Shown: positions 26,586 to 35,970, counted from the first letter of the stretch. The stretch is 64,000 nucleotides of DNA from CADCWK01 sp965218235 (GCA_965218235.1 OZ244596.1:558001-622000), one strand, 5' to 3'. The notes: generated by a model not told the origin, from the letters alone. A program made the numbers and translations.

Positions 26586-27599
26586 ATGGCGAGCACAGCG
26601 ACCAGCGTCACGACGGATCAGCGCACGGTCACGATCGACGCTATCAGGGCGGCGGCCCAGCGGCTCGACGGCGTCGCGATCCGGACGCCGATGTTCCACA
26701 GCCGGACGGTCGACGACGTGGTCGGCGCCGAGGTCTGGTTCAAGGGCGAGCAGTTCCAGCGGTCCGGCTCGTTCAAGTTCCGCGGCGCCTACAACGCCCT
26801 CGCCGCGATGCCGGACGAGCAGCGAGCGCGGGGCGTCGTCGCCTTCTCCTCCGGCAACCACGCCCAGGCGGTCGGTCTCGCGGCCCGTGAGTTCGGCTGC
26901 CCGGCGGTGATCGTGATGCCGTCCGACGCACCGGCCGTCAAGGTCGCGGCGACGCGGGGTTACGGCGCCGAGGTGGTCTTCTTCGACCGCCAGACGGAGA
27001 GCCGGGAGCGGATCGGCCAGGAGATCGCGTCGCGTCGCGGCCTGACCCTCGTCCCGCCGTTCAACCACCCGGACGTCGTCGCGGGCCAGGGAACGCTCGC
27101 CCTGGAGATGTTCGAGGAGCAGCCCGATCTGGACATTGTCCTCGCCCCGGTTGGCGGCGGTGGGCTAATCAGCGGGATCGCCGTGGCGGCGCGCGGCGTC
27201 CGGCCCGGGGTGCTGGTCTACGGCGTCGAGCCGGAGGTCGCCAACGACGCCCAGCGCTCGCTGGAGAGTGGGCAGATCGTGACGATCTCGCCGCCGGACA
27301 CGATCGCCGACGGGATCCGGACGGCGGCGGTCGGGGACGTCACGTTCCCGTTGATGCGGGCCAACCTGGCCGGGATCGTCACCGTGTCGGACGACGAGAT
27401 CCGGTCGGCGCTGCGCTTTCTGGCCGGACGGCTGAAGCTGTTGGTCGAGCCGACCGGCGCCGTCGGGGCAGCGTCGGTCTTCGAGGGGCGCATCCCGGAT
27501 ATGGCGGGCAAGCGGGTCGGCGTCGTCCTCTGCGGCGGCAACGCCGACCTGGCCGACCTGGCGGCGATCCTCGCCCATTCCGACATCGCCACGGCATAA
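26586..27599 (+). CDS. Threonine ammonia-lyase / serine racemase-like PLP enzyme
   Basis: 337 aa, a single catalytic domain without the regulatory ACT domain. The PLP lysine lies in GSFKFRGAYNAL, the phosphate-binding loop is VGGGGLISG, and SSGNHAQAVGLAAR is the substrate-binding Asn loop. This is a fold-type II enzyme of the catabolic threonine dehydratase, hydroxyaspartate dehydratase or serine racemase group; the exact substrate cannot be fixed from sequence. ATG 26586 is chosen because upstream residues lie in the hairpin. Confidence 0.85.
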   Translation: MASTATSVTTDQRTVTIDAIRAAAQRLDGVAIRTPMFHSRTVDDVVGAEVWFKGEQFQRSGSFKFRGAYNALAAMPDEQRARGVVAFSSGNHAQAVGLAAREFGCPAVIVMPSDAPAVKVAATRGYGAEVVFFDRQTESRERIGQEIASRRGLTLVPPFNHPDVVAGQGTLALEMFEEQPDLDIVLAPVGGGGLISGIAVAARGVRPGVLVYGVEPEVANDAQRSLESGQIVTISPPDTIADGIRTAAVGDVTFPLMRANLAGIVTVSDDEIRSALRFLAGRLKLLVEPTGAVGAASVFEGRIPDMAGKRVGVVLCGGNADLADLAAILAHSDIATA

Positions 27600-27659
27600 A
27601 TCGTCCCACGGGCCAGACAAGCATCCGGAATGAGCCGGAATACCACCAGGAGCGAGTGA

Positions 27660-28715
27660 ATGGCAGCGACGATGCTGGGGGTCCGGTTGCCGGGCAACCG
27701 CGAGGTGACATTCGACCACATCCCACGGCCCGTTCCCGGCTCGCGCCAGGTCCTGCTTCGGATGCGGGCCTCGTCGATTTGCGGCAGCGACATCCGGGCG
27801 ATCTACCGCGAGCACGTCGGCCAGGGCGACGAGGCCTACCAGAACGTGATCGCCGGCCACGAGCCAGCCGGCGAGATCGTCGAGGCCGGTCCGGACTGCC
27901 GCCGGTTCCGGGTCGGCGACCGCGTCCTCGTCTACCACATCAGCGGCTGCGGGGTCTGTCCAGACTGCCGGGCCGGCTACATGATCAGCTGCACCTCACC
28001 CAGCCGGGCCGCCTACGGCTGGCAGCGGGACGGCGGCCACGCCGAGTACATGCTGGCCGAGGAGAGCACGCTGATCGCCCTGCCGGAGGAGCTCAGCTTC
28101 ATCGACGGCGCCCTCGTTGCCTGCGGTTTTGGCACGGCCTACGAGGCGCTCCTGAAAGCAGAGGTTTCGGGTCGGGACCGCGTCCTCGTCACCGGGATCG
28201 GACCGGTCGGGATGGCGGCCGGACTGCTGGCGAAGGCGATGGGGTCGCCAACCGTAATCGGCGTCGACGTCAGCCAGGAGCGGCTGGACTGGGCGCTGGA
28301 GATCGGCGCGATCGATATCGCCGTGACCTCGGGTCCGAACTCCGTCGAGGAGATCCGGGGCCACAGCGGCGGCTACGGCTGCGAGGTCTCGGTCGACTGC
28401 TCCGGGTCCGGCGCCGCCCGGCTCGTGGCGCTCGGGGCGACCCGGCACCACGGCCGCTGCGTCATGGTCGGCGAGGGCAACCGGATCGAGTTCGATGTCA
28501 GCCCGATGCTGATCCACCCCCAGATCACGCTCTACGGCTCCTGGGTGACCAGCGTCGGTCACATGGAGGAGCTGGTCGAGAAGCTCGTTACCTGGAACCT
28601 GAAGCCGGAGATCACCGTCTCGCACCGGTTCGACCTTGCCCACGCCGCCGACGCCTACGAGGTCGCCGACGGTGGTCAGTCCGGCAAGGTCTGCATCGTC
28701 ATGGACGGCGAGTAA
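27660..28715 (+). CDS. Zinc-dependent medium-chain alcohol/polyol dehydrogenase
   Basis: 351 aa. Catalytic zinc ligands are in SSICGSD and AGHEPAGEI; the structural zinc site is present as CGVCPDCRAGYMISC. The Rossmann loop is GIGPVGMAAGLLAKAMG, with an Asp in the following VIGVDVSQERL strand, favouring NAD(H). Such enzymes oxidise secondary alcohols, polyols or threonine; the substrate is not determined here. The gene starts 60 bases after the dehydratase and is followed 32 bases later by a hydrolase gene, so the three could share a message. Confidence 0.88.
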   Translation: MAATMLGVRLPGNREVTFDHIPRPVPGSRQVLLRMRASSICGSDIRAIYREHVGQGDEAYQNVIAGHEPAGEIVEAGPDCRRFRVGDRVLVYHISGCGVCPDCRAGYMISCTSPSRAAYGWQRDGGHAEYMLAEESTLIALPEELSFIDGALVACGFGTAYEALLKAEVSGRDRVLVTGIGPVGMAAGLLAKAMGSPTVIGVDVSQERLDWALEIGAIDIAVTSGPNSVEEIRGHSGGYGCEVSVDCSGSGAARLVALGATRHHGRCVMVGEGNRIEFDVSPMLIHPQITLYGSWVTSVGHMEELVEKLVTWNLKPEITVSHRFDLAHAADAYEVADGGQSGKVCIVMDGE

Positions 28716-28747
28716 GGACGATCGCCGAGCAAGAAAGGGATGCTGTC

Positions 28748-29641
28748 ATGGGCTTCGATTTGACGGGCAGCGTCACGACACCGGACCTCAGCATTGCCTA
28801 CGAAAGCGCCGGTGATCCCAGCGGAACGCCGGTGATCCTGCTGCATGGGTTTCCTTACGATGTCCGGGCATTCGACGACGTCGCGCCGCTGCTGACAAGA
28901 AGGGGTGCGTTCGTCATCGCACCGTACCTGCGGGGCTTCGGCCCGACGCGGTTCCGGGACACGGCAACGCTGCGATCGGGGCAGCAGGCAGCGCTTGCCC
29001 ACGATCTCCGCGACCTCATGGACGCTCTGCGCATCGGGCGCGCGGTGCTGGCCGGCTACGACTGGGGCGGCCGGGCAGCCTGCATTGCCGCCGCGCTCTG
29101 GCCCGAACGCGTCGGCGGGCTCGTCTCGGTCGATGGCTACAACGTCCAGAACATCGCCAGCGCCAACGAACCGACGTCCCCGGAGTGGGAACGAACCATC
29201 TGGTACCAGTTCTACTTCCAGATGGAGCGGGGACGCCGGGGACTCGAGCGCAACCGAGAGGAACTCTGCGAGATGCTCTGGCGGACCTGGTCCCCGACGT
29301 GGACCGGAGCGACCGATGCCTTCCCCGCCACCGCGCCGAGCCTGCACAACCCGGAGTTCGTCGAGGTCGTGATCCACTCCTACCGTCACCGCTTCGGTCT
29401 GGCTGCTGGCGACCCGCGATACCAGCCGACCGAGGACCTGATTGCCACAGAGCCACCGATCACCGTCCCGACGGTCGTGCTCGAGAGCGGTGCGGACGGA
29501 ATCGGTGGCCCGAGCGCGACCGGGGACCGCGACGCGTTCACCGGACCCTACGACCACCGGCTGCTTCCGGGCATCGGCCACAACGTGCCGCAGGAAGCGC
29601 CGGAAGCGTTCGCTCGTGCCGTCGCCCACCTGCTGGGATAG
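28748..29641 (+). CDS. Alpha/beta hydrolase with Asp nucleophile (epoxide hydrolase/dehalogenase-like)
   Basis: 297 aa. The oxyanion motif LLHGFPYD, then VIAPYLRGFGPTRF, then nucleophile elbow LAGYDWGGRAA, where Asp replaces Ser, and C-terminal PGIGHNVPQEAPE with the catalytic His. An Asp at the elbow (GYDWGG) is the mark of epoxide hydrolases, haloalkane and fluoroacetate dehalogenases. The cap domain is present (residues about 135-220). ATG 28748 has GAAAGGGA upstream; the open frame before it is a shadow of the dehydrogenase. Confidence 0.85.
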   Translation: MGFDLTGSVTTPDLSIAYESAGDPSGTPVILLHGFPYDVRAFDDVAPLLTRRGAFVIAPYLRGFGPTRFRDTATLRSGQQAALAHDLRDLMDALRIGRAVLAGYDWGGRAACIAAALWPERVGGLVSVDGYNVQNIASANEPTSPEWERTIWYQFYFQMERGRRGLERNREELCEMLWRTWSPTWTGATDAFPATAPSLHNPEFVEVVIHSYRHRFGLAAGDPRYQPTEDLIATEPPITVPTVVLESGADGIGGPSATGDRDAFTGPYDHRLLPGIGHNVPQEAPEAFARAVAHLLG

Positions 29642-29708
29642 CGATCTCCGCCCCAGCGGGCTCTCCCAGCGAAATCCCTGTGCTTGCCCTCGATCGCTAT
29701 GCTGATAA

Positions 29709-29731
29709 CCAGGCAGGGCGATGCTGCCTGG
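29709..29731. terminator. Hairpin after the hydrolase gene
   Basis: CCAGGCAG and CTGCCTGG form an 8-bp perfect stem around 7 bases, between the hydrolase stop and the DinB-like gene. There is no U-run. Confidence 0.35.
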
Positions 29732-29858
29732 GCATGACCACTCTCATACCTATAACCGGGAGACACCATGACGCCGAATCATGTCCCGTCACCTGACCTG
29801 CCGATGTCCACTCCACGTGATCCCATGGACTCGACCGCTCGACGACGGAGATTCCCCG

Positions 29859-30476
29859 ATGGAGACACCACGCCGCCTCGCACCTCTGCTGAGACAGTAC
29901 GATTTCGCTCGCACCCGCCTCATGGATCGGATGGCCGGGCCGACCATGAACAGCGGCGATGACGAGCCCGTTGCCGTGGCGCAGATGACCGTCGACGAGT
30001 ACTTCTGGGAGCCGGTCCCGAACTGCTGGTCGGTCCGCCGGAAGTCTGACGGGCCGGCGCCGTCCGCGCTGGAACTGGTCGGCGCGGGGGACTGGGGCCG
30101 CGACCGCTCGCCGAACAGCCCGGAGCCGCCGCCGTTCCCAACGATCGCCTGGCGGCTGGCCCACATCAACGAGATGCTGGCCCTGAGAGCCGACCACATG
30201 ATGGGAAGCCACTCCCTGACCCGGGCCACCTACCAGTTCCACGGCGACGCGGCCAGTGCGATCGCCGCCTACGACCGGGCCGCCAACGCCTGGCGCGAGG
30301 TACTGACCAGCGCCGACGAGGCCGCGCTCGACGCCGTCGGTCAGAGCACCTACCCCTACGGGAGCGACCCGGAGGACCCGCTGATCGACACCATCTGGTG
30401 GATGAATCAGGAACTCCTCCATCACGGCGCCGAAATCGCCCTGCTTCGCGATCTCTATCGGTCGATGCACGGCTGA
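29859..30476 (+). CDS. DinB-like metal-dependent four-helix protein
   Basis: 205 aa. The sequence shows the DinB/YfiT-type bundle: an N-terminal LLRQYDFARTRLMDRM helix, a WSVRR segment, AWRLAHINEMLALR with a conserved His, and a C-terminal NQELLHHGAEIALLRDLY helix carrying a further His pair. In this superfamily three His residues bind a metal; members include thiol-dependent transferases. The function here is unknown. ATG 29859 follows ACGGAG; an in-frame start further upstream at 29781 has no ribosome site. Confidence 0.75.
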   Translation: METPRRLAPLLRQYDFARTRLMDRMAGPTMNSGDDEPVAVAQMTVDEYFWEPVPNCWSVRRKSDGPAPSALELVGAGDWGRDRSPNSPEPPPFPTIAWRLAHINEMLALRADHMMGSHSLTRATYQFHGDAASAIAAYDRAANAWREVLTSADEAALDAVGQSTYPYGSDPEDPLIDTIWWMNQELLHHGAEIALLRDLYRSMHG

Positions 30477-30521
30477 CGCCCGGTCGCGCATGGTGCTCTT
30501 CGGCGCCGCGGCGAAGCGAGC

Positions 30522-30594
30522 ACGGCCAGCGCGGCGAGAGCATTGTCCCTACCGTCAGGACGAGGCGGCAACCCGATTGGGTTGCCGCCTCGTC
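30522..30594. repeat. Partial dispersed repeat (copy C) and convergent terminator
   Basis: 30522-30550 (GGCCAGCGCGGCGAGAGCATT ... GTCCCTA) matches the tails of repeat copies A and B. Immediately after it, 30559-30574 and 30579-30594 form a perfect 16-bp hairpin with a GATT loop between two convergent genes, a likely bidirectional terminator. Confidence 0.65.
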
Positions 30595-30629
30595 GTGCAT
30601 CGTTTGTTGAGCTACGACTGGGTGGAGTA

Positions 30630-32450
30630 CTACCGGCCGATGACAACGACGTTCTGGTCGAACAGGATCGGGAGGCGGCCGGTCCAGGCGCCCTGCCGGG
30701 TCCCTTGCAGCCACGGCTTCTGGACGTACTGCTGGACCCAGTTGCCGATCGGAATGTAGACCGCGTTCTGCAGGGCCAACGTCTCGGCCTGCTGGTAGAG
30801 GTCGTTCCGGGCGGCCTGGTCCTGCTCCCGGTCCGCCTTTTTCACGAGGTCACTGAACTGCTTGGCGTCGGCGCCGGGCTTGAAGTCGCCGTCGTCCTCG
30901 AGGTCGGGGTTCCAGTTGTAGAAGCCGCTCATGTACGGCGAGTCCGGCCGGAGCGCGTAACTGAGCAGGTAAGGGGTGTCGCCGATCGACGACCAGTCAG
31001 TGATCGCGACCTGGAGGCCGTTGTTATCCTGACGCTGCAACTCGATCTGGGCGGCGGTCAGCGACGTGTCGTGGGTGATCGTGACGCCGAGCGTGTCCTG
31101 ATAGGTGGCCAGGAAGGCAGCCGTCCGGGCGATCTCCTCGTCGGTGTCATCGGCGCTCTGGTAGAGGATGATCTCCGGAAGGCCGGACCCACCCTCGAAG
31201 CCGGCATCGGCCAGGGCGGAGGCGGCATCGTCGGCGTTGAAGTCGATCCCGGCCGGCGCCTCGTACGTGGCGATCTCGCCGGTCACCGGCGGAGTGAAAG
31301 CCGCCGCGGCCGTGTAGGTGCCGAGGTAGATGTCCGTCCCAAACTGCTCGCGGTCGGTCGCCAGGGCGAAGGCGCGTCGGACGCCGACGGAGTTGAACGG
31401 CTCCTGGTTGAAGTTCATGGCCAGTGACCGGGTCGTCCCGGAGGTCTCGACCGTCTGGAGGTCGGCGGAGAGGGCCTCGTCGGCCATGACCGCCTCGATC
31501 AGCGAGATCGTGACGTCGGCCGAGATGGCGTCGTCGTTGGTGTAGAGATCAAGCGCGGCCTGCCCGGCGTCGGACCCGGAGGTCGTCCGCCAGGTCAGCT
31601 TCGTCAGCGACGGCGAGGAGCCGCCGTAATACTCGGTGTTCGGCTCCATGACGAGGTCACCGCCCTGCTCAAAGGCGGTCACCTGCCACGGTCCGGTCCC
31701 GGCTCCGTTCAGATAGAAGTCATCCGGGTTGGATTCGACGACCGTCGGGTCGACCACCGCATAGACGAAGGAGGCCGCGTAGGACGGGAAGAAGGCGTGG
31801 CCATCGGAAAGGGTGACTTCCAGCGTCTGGTCGTCGACTGCCTTGATCCCAATGTCCTCGCTCGCCCGGCTGGTGTAGTCGCCGTAGCCGTCGATGATCG
31901 ACATGAACTCCGCCATCGGCGAGAGGCTGTCCGGGTTGAGCGCGCGCTTCCAGGACTGAACGAAATCGTCCGCGACGACGGTGTTGCCGGTGGCGTAGCG
32001 GACATCCGAGCGGATCCGGAAGGTGTACGTCTTCCCGTCGTCACTAACCTCGTAGGACTCGGCGAGGTCGTACTCGATCTCGCCCCGCTCCGAGTAGCGC
32101 AGCAGCCCGCCGAAGACGTTCGGCAGCAGCAGCCAGAAGGGACCCCAGTTGACGGCCCGCTGCGGGTCGAGCACGATCGCCTCACCGTACGGGTCGAACG
32201 GGATCAGCAACTCCTGGTCAGTCTGCGGGTCGCCGTTCTGGGCGCGACTGACGACACCGGCCGGCGCGGCCGAACCGGACTGGACGCCGTAGCGGGCGGT
32301 GGCGACGGCTCCGGCCGCCAGTGCCGACATCCGGGCGAGGTCGCGGCGGGACAGCGTCGCCCCGGCCGTGGTCCGGAGCGTCGTCACGAGAAGCTGGAGC
32401 TGCTCGCGTTCGGACCGCGTTCGACCGGTGTCAATGGGATCGCTGGACAT
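30630..32450 (-). CDS. Peptide ABC transporter substrate-binding protein (SBP_bac_5), Tat-type signal
   Basis: 606 aa. An N-terminal twin-arginine-like signal (LSRRDLARMSALAAGAVA, about residues 33-50) follows a cytoplasmic-looking lead. The mature protein is a class C binding protein (YDLAESYEVSDDGKTYTFRIRSDVRY ... FVQSWKRALNP) as in OppA/DppA, collecting oligopeptides or similar outside the membrane. ATG 32450 is chosen on AGGAGG upstream. No permease or ATPase genes of a peptide importer adjoin it, so its partners are elsewhere. Confidence 0.87.
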   Translation of the reverse strand: MSSDPIDTGRTRSEREQLQLLVTTLRTTAGATLSRRDLARMSALAAGAVATARYGVQSGSAAPAGVVSRAQNGDPQTDQELLIPFDPYGEAIVLDPQRAVNWGPFWLLLPNVFGGLLRYSERGEIEYDLAESYEVSDDGKTYTFRIRSDVRYATGNTVVADDFVQSWKRALNPDSLSPMAEFMSIIDGYGDYTSRASEDIGIKAVDDQTLEVTLSDGHAFFPSYAASFVYAVVDPTVVESNPDDFYLNGAGTGPWQVTAFEQGGDLVMEPNTEYYGGSSPSLTKLTWRTTSGSDAGQAALDLYTNDDAISADVTISLIEAVMADEALSADLQTVETSGTTRSLAMNFNQEPFNSVGVRRAFALATDREQFGTDIYLGTYTAAAAFTPPVTGEIATYEAPAGIDFNADDAASALADAGFEGGSGLPEIILYQSADDTDEEIARTAAFLATYQDTLGVTITHDTSLTAAQIELQRQDNNGLQVAITDWSSIGDTPYLLSYALRPDSPYMSGFYNWNPDLEDDGDFKPGADAKQFSDLVKKADREQDQAARNDLYQQAETLALQNAVYIPIGNWVQQYVQKPWLQGTRQGAWTGRLPILFDQNVVVIGR

Positions 32451-32621
32451 TCGCTGGGTCCTCCTGGGCTCGGATCGGCCCGAGCGATTACACGAGGTTC
32501 GGACTGATCCGGGTGATGCGGAATGCGATACGGAGGTGACGGGCACGGACACGGCGGCGTTCCAGGCAGCCGGCCGACCGGAGAGTCCCTACGCTACCAC
32601 GCAGGGACCGGCCCGGCCAAC

Positions 32622-32649
32622 GACGGCTGTCGCCGGGGCGACAGCCGTC
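32622..32649. terminator. Hairpin downstream of the ABC exporter operon
   Basis: 13-bp perfect arms (32622-32634 with 32637-32649) around GG. It follows the minus-strand permease gene and precedes the start of the binding-protein gene. No U-run. Confidence 0.5.
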
Positions 32650-32708
32650 ACTGTTCACCCATCTGTTACGCATGGCGGCAACGTTTGGTTCCGTGACAGC
32701 CAGCTGAC

Positions 32709-33518
32709 CTAGGCGGGAAGGTCGCGCCGGTCGAACGCAACGGCGCCGAGGATCATCCCGATCAGGCCGATCGACCCGAGGACGATCAGGTTGCGGACGG
32801 TGTAGTCGGACTGGATCAGCGTGGTGGTCGGCGCGAAGTAGTTGAAGACGCTCAGCGGCGTGAACCGCTCCAGCGCCGACCAGAGCGTGGCGAAGTAATC
32901 GACGAAGTAGCTGATCACCAGCCAGCTGATCGCCCAGCCGACAACTTGTCCCCCGCGCTGGCCGAGCGCCGACAACAACAACGTCACCCCCGCCACTGAC
33001 CAGAGCAGCGCGAACATCGCCAGTCCGGTCGGGATCAGCGCCGCCCGGTCGATGGTCTCGTTCGTAACGATCAGGTTGAGACCGACCAGGATCCCGAGCG
33101 GACCGACGACCGCGAAGGCCGCCGCCAGCGTTACCGCACCCACGACCCGGGCGCCATAGACCGACAGCCGGGAGACCGAGCGGCTCAGGGCCAGCTGGAT
33201 CGAGCCGCGCTCGATCTCACCGGCCAGCCCGGAGGTGAAGGAGACGATCCCGGCGCAGATCATCAGCAGGAAGACCGGGCTGGTGAACCCGACCGAGAGG
33301 TAACCCTGGATCCCCTGACCGATGATCAGGTCGGGGCTGGACCGGGTCAGCGCCTGAATTGCCGGCGGCAGCGCCGCCAGCACCGGATCGAGTTGCTCGG
33401 TGCCGACGTCATCCGCGACCGGCGGAACAATCAGCTCGAAGATGAACAGCCCGATCAGCAGCGCGACCGATCCGAAGACACCCTGCCGAACTGAACGCAA
33501 CGTCAGCATCCAGATCAT
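32709..33518 (-). CDS. ABC-2 type transporter permease
   Basis: 269 aa with six hydrophobic segments in the ABC-2 pattern, including a large external loop after the first helix (residues about 35-75) and a GEIERGSIQLALSRSVSR coupling segment. It starts at ATG 33518, overlapping the stop of the ATPase gene by 4 bases. Together they make an exporter of unknown substrate; drugs, lipids or polysaccharide precursors are typical for the family. Confidence 0.85.
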   Translation of the reverse strand: MIWMLTLRSVRQGVFGSVALLIGLFIFELIVPPVADDVGTEQLDPVLAALPPAIQALTRSSPDLIIGQGIQGYLSVGFTSPVFLLMICAGIVSFTSGLAGEIERGSIQLALSRSVSRLSVYGARVVGAVTLAAAFAVVGPLGILVGLNLIVTNETIDRAALIPTGLAMFALLWSVAGVTLLLSALGQRGGQVVGWAISWLVISYFVDYFATLWSALERFTPLSVFNYFAPTTTLIQSDYTVRNLIVLGSIGLIGMILGAVAFDRRDLPA

Positions 33519-34462
33519 GACGGACGGGCCCCGGACCGGGCGTCCACTGGGACGGTTCCGGACGCCCCGTAGAATCCGAAGAAGACCTCCTCCAGACTGG
33601 GCGGGCTCAGGATCAAGTCATCCACCCGCTCCCCGGCCAGGAAGCCGAGCAGGGGCTGCAGATCGCCCTCGATCGCGACCCGAACGCGACCGCCCGGCCG
33701 GTCAACCAGTCGAATGCCCTCGATTCCCAGCAGACCGACCGGCTCGTCGCCGGCGAAGCGGATCTCGGCCAGCCGCATCCGGCGCCGGACGAGGTCATCG
33801 ACGCGCTCATCCGCGACCAGCCGGCCGTCCCGGACGATCGCGACCCGCTCGCAGACGCGCTCGACCTCGGCGAGATCGTGCGACGACATCAGGATCGTCC
33901 GGCCCGCGGCGACCCGCTCCCGAAGCAACTCCTCGAAGTTGCGCTGAATGAGTGGGTCGAGGCCATCGGTCGGCTCATCGAGGATCAGGACCTCGGGGTC
34001 GGTCTGGAAAGCCGCCGTCAGGGCGAGCTTCTGCTTCATGCCCTTCGAGAAGGTCCCGAGCCGCCGCGACAGGGTCCGGCGGTCGAGCTCAAGGGCGTCG
34101 AGGAAGCGGCTGCGCAGGGTGGGTTCGGCTCGGCTGAGCCCGGCGGTGTAGTCGAGCTGGGCACGGCCGCTCAGATCCAGATAAAGGGCGTCGGGCGGGA
34201 CGAGGTATCCCAGGCGGGCGCGGGCGGCCAGCCCGTCCGACCAGGAGTCGTGACCGAAGATCGCCGTGGTCCCCGAGGTCGGTCGAATGAAGCCGAGCAG
34301 TGCCCGGATGGTCGTGGTCTTGCCGGCGCCGTTCGGCCCGAGGAAGCCGTAGATCATCCCGCCGGGGACGTCGAGGTCCAACCCCTCGACCGCCAGGGAC
34401 GATCCGAACCGCTTGCTGAACGACCGCACCGAGATCACCGTCGCGCCCGCCGCCTCACCCAT
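33515..34462 (-). CDS. ABC transporter ATP-binding protein (ABC-2 exporter)
   Basis: 315 aa. Walker A GPNGAGKTTT at residues 42-51, signature FSKGMKQKLALT in the variant form usual for DRA/CcmA-type exporters, Walker B VLILDEPTDGLDP, and switch His in MSSHDL. The C-terminal 80 residues form the extra domain of this subfamily. It is upstream of and overlaps its permease. The operon starts 40 bases downstream of the Wzz-like gene and might be co-transcribed with it. Confidence 0.92.
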   Translation of the reverse strand: MGEAAGATVISVRSFSKRFGSSLAVEGLDLDVPGGMIYGFLGPNGAGKTTTIRALLGFIRPTSGTTAIFGHDSWSDGLAARARLGYLVPPDALYLDLSGRAQLDYTAGLSRAEPTLRSRFLDALELDRRTLSRRLGTFSKGMKQKLALTAAFQTDPEVLILDEPTDGLDPLIQRNFEELLRERVAAGRTILMSSHDLAEVERVCERVAIVRDGRLVADERVDDLVRRRMRLAEIRFAGDEPVGLLGIEGIRLVDRPGGRVRVAIEGDLQPLLGFLAGERVDDLILSPPSLEEVFFGFYGASGTVPVDARSGARPS

Positions 34463-34504
34463 CCCATCCCTCAGTCCCGGCGCCGAATCACCAATGGCAT
34501 GACG

Positions 34505-35848
34505 TCAATCAGCCGGAACGAGAACGGTTCCGATCACTGATCCACCGGCGGCCTGGATCGCGGCCCGAGCCTGGACAAGGCCCGAGCCGCCGGTCCGCCC
34601 AATCGCGACGAGCAGCACCGTTCCGTCCACATGCCGCGCCAGCACGATCGCGTCGGCCGAGACTGCGACGGGGCGGGCGGCGATCAGGATGACATCGTAC
34701 GTGGTCCACGCCTCCGCGAGCGCCCGGTCCCATCGCGGTCCGCGCATGACATCACGTCCACCGGCGACGTGCGGCAGCGGGACAACCCGGAGGAGTGTCT
34801 CGGGCGCGGTCGATGGCCAGGGCGCCGCGTCGTCGTCGTCGCTGGTCAGCCAGTCGGTCAGGACGGTGGAGGCATCCGGGGTGGCGACCAGGGCAGCGGC
34901 ATCGATCACGAGACAGCGTTCGCCGGCCGCCGCGCAGACCGTGCCAAGGCGAGCGGTTACACCCGAAACGGACCAGTCATCGCGATCGACCCCAACAAGC
35001 ATGAATGCCCGGCTACCGGGTGCATTCCGGCTCTGCCCAGCGGTTCCCAATGCCTCAAGCGTGGCTCGAAGCGCGCGCACCGGCTCGTCGGCGACGGTCA
35101 GGTCTGACGATCCGGTCGTGGTCGGCTCGGCCTTACCCGGAACTGGTGTTCTCGTGCGACTCCGCCACCAGCGCGAGCCGCCGGACCCGTCGCTCGCACG
35201 GAGGTCGCCGAGGACCGGGACTGGCAGGACCGTCACGGCGTCGGAGCGGGAATGAACCCGCTGGTCGAAGGCGGCCGCCAGTGCCGCCAGCCCGCAGCCA
35301 ATGCCGAGGGCGACCAGAGTCTGGATGATGAGGGCGAACTGACCCGTAGCCGGGCTGTCACGAGCGACAGCCGGCGGCTCCACGACGCGAATGGTTGCCG
35401 GTTGGGCTCCCGTTGCGATCAGGAACGAGTTGATCTGATCCTGGAAGATGAGCCGGACCGTCTCGACGATGGCGAGGGCCTCCTGGTCATCCTCCCGGTT
35501 CGCTCGGACGCTCACGATCCGGCTGTAGTAGTCAGCCGATAGCGAATCCTGGATCTGGTCGGCTGACAGCGCGAACTGGGGGCTCGACTGCAACATCTGG
35601 GCGGCGACGGCAGTCGCAAACACGGGGCTCGTCACCAGCTGCGTCACGTCGTCCAGCACCATGAGTTCCGGGCGCTCGGCGTTGCCAGTCTGCTGGGTGT
35701 CGCCGGGGATCAGGACCGTCGCCCGCAGCGAGGCGACGTAGGGGCTCGTCGTCAGCAGGACGAGCGAAATACCGAGGACGAGGGCCGGCATGCCGAGAAC
35801 CAACCACCAGCGCCGCAGCAGTATCGTGACGATCCGCTGCAGGTCCAT
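34505..35848 (-). CDS. Wzz/chain-length-determinant protein fused to a degenerate CpsD-like kinase domain
   Basis: 447 aa. The N-terminus is a Wzz domain: membrane helix (WWLVLGMPALVLGISLVLL), a long extracytoplasmic segment, then a second helix (about 168-190). The C-terminal 200 residues align by order with bacterial tyrosine kinases, but where these have a P-loop (GEGKS) this protein reads MLVGVDRDDWSVSGVTARLG and has no GK[ST]; the A' motif is reduced to CLVIDAAA. It probably regulates or scaffolds exopolysaccharide export without kinase activity. It lies 122 bases downstream of the sugar transferase. Confidence 0.8.
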   Translation of the reverse strand: MDLQRIVTILLRRWWLVLGMPALVLGISLVLLTTSPYVASLRATVLIPGDTQQTGNAERPELMVLDDVTQLVTSPVFATAVAAQMLQSSPQFALSADQIQDSLSADYYSRIVSVRANREDDQEALAIVETVRLIFQDQINSFLIATGAQPATIRVVEPPAVARDSPATGQFALIIQTLVALGIGCGLAALAAAFDQRVHSRSDAVTVLPVPVLGDLRASDGSGGSRWWRSRTRTPVPGKAEPTTTGSSDLTVADEPVRALRATLEALGTAGQSRNAPGSRAFMLVGVDRDDWSVSGVTARLGTVCAAAGERCLVIDAAALVATPDASTVLTDWLTSDDDDAAPWPSTAPETLLRVVPLPHVAGGRDVMRGPRWDRALAEAWTTYDVILIAARPVAVSADAIVLARHVDGTVLLVAIGRTGGSGLVQARAAIQAAGGSVIGTVLVPAD

Positions 35849-35970
35849 GCGCTGTTGCTCCCGGGCGGTGACCGGCCCACTCTGGCCGCGAACTGACTCC
35901 TTGAGAGTCGGAGCCTACCAAAGTCCGGCCCCACAACGCGGCACTCGGTCATCTGACGGACGGAGCTGAT

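Noticed and set aside
27656..28747. Long frame fused in front of the Asp-nucleophile hydrolase
   Set aside because: It is the out-of-frame shadow of the zinc alcohol dehydrogenase; the hydrolase fold begins at ATG 28748 with its own ribosome site.
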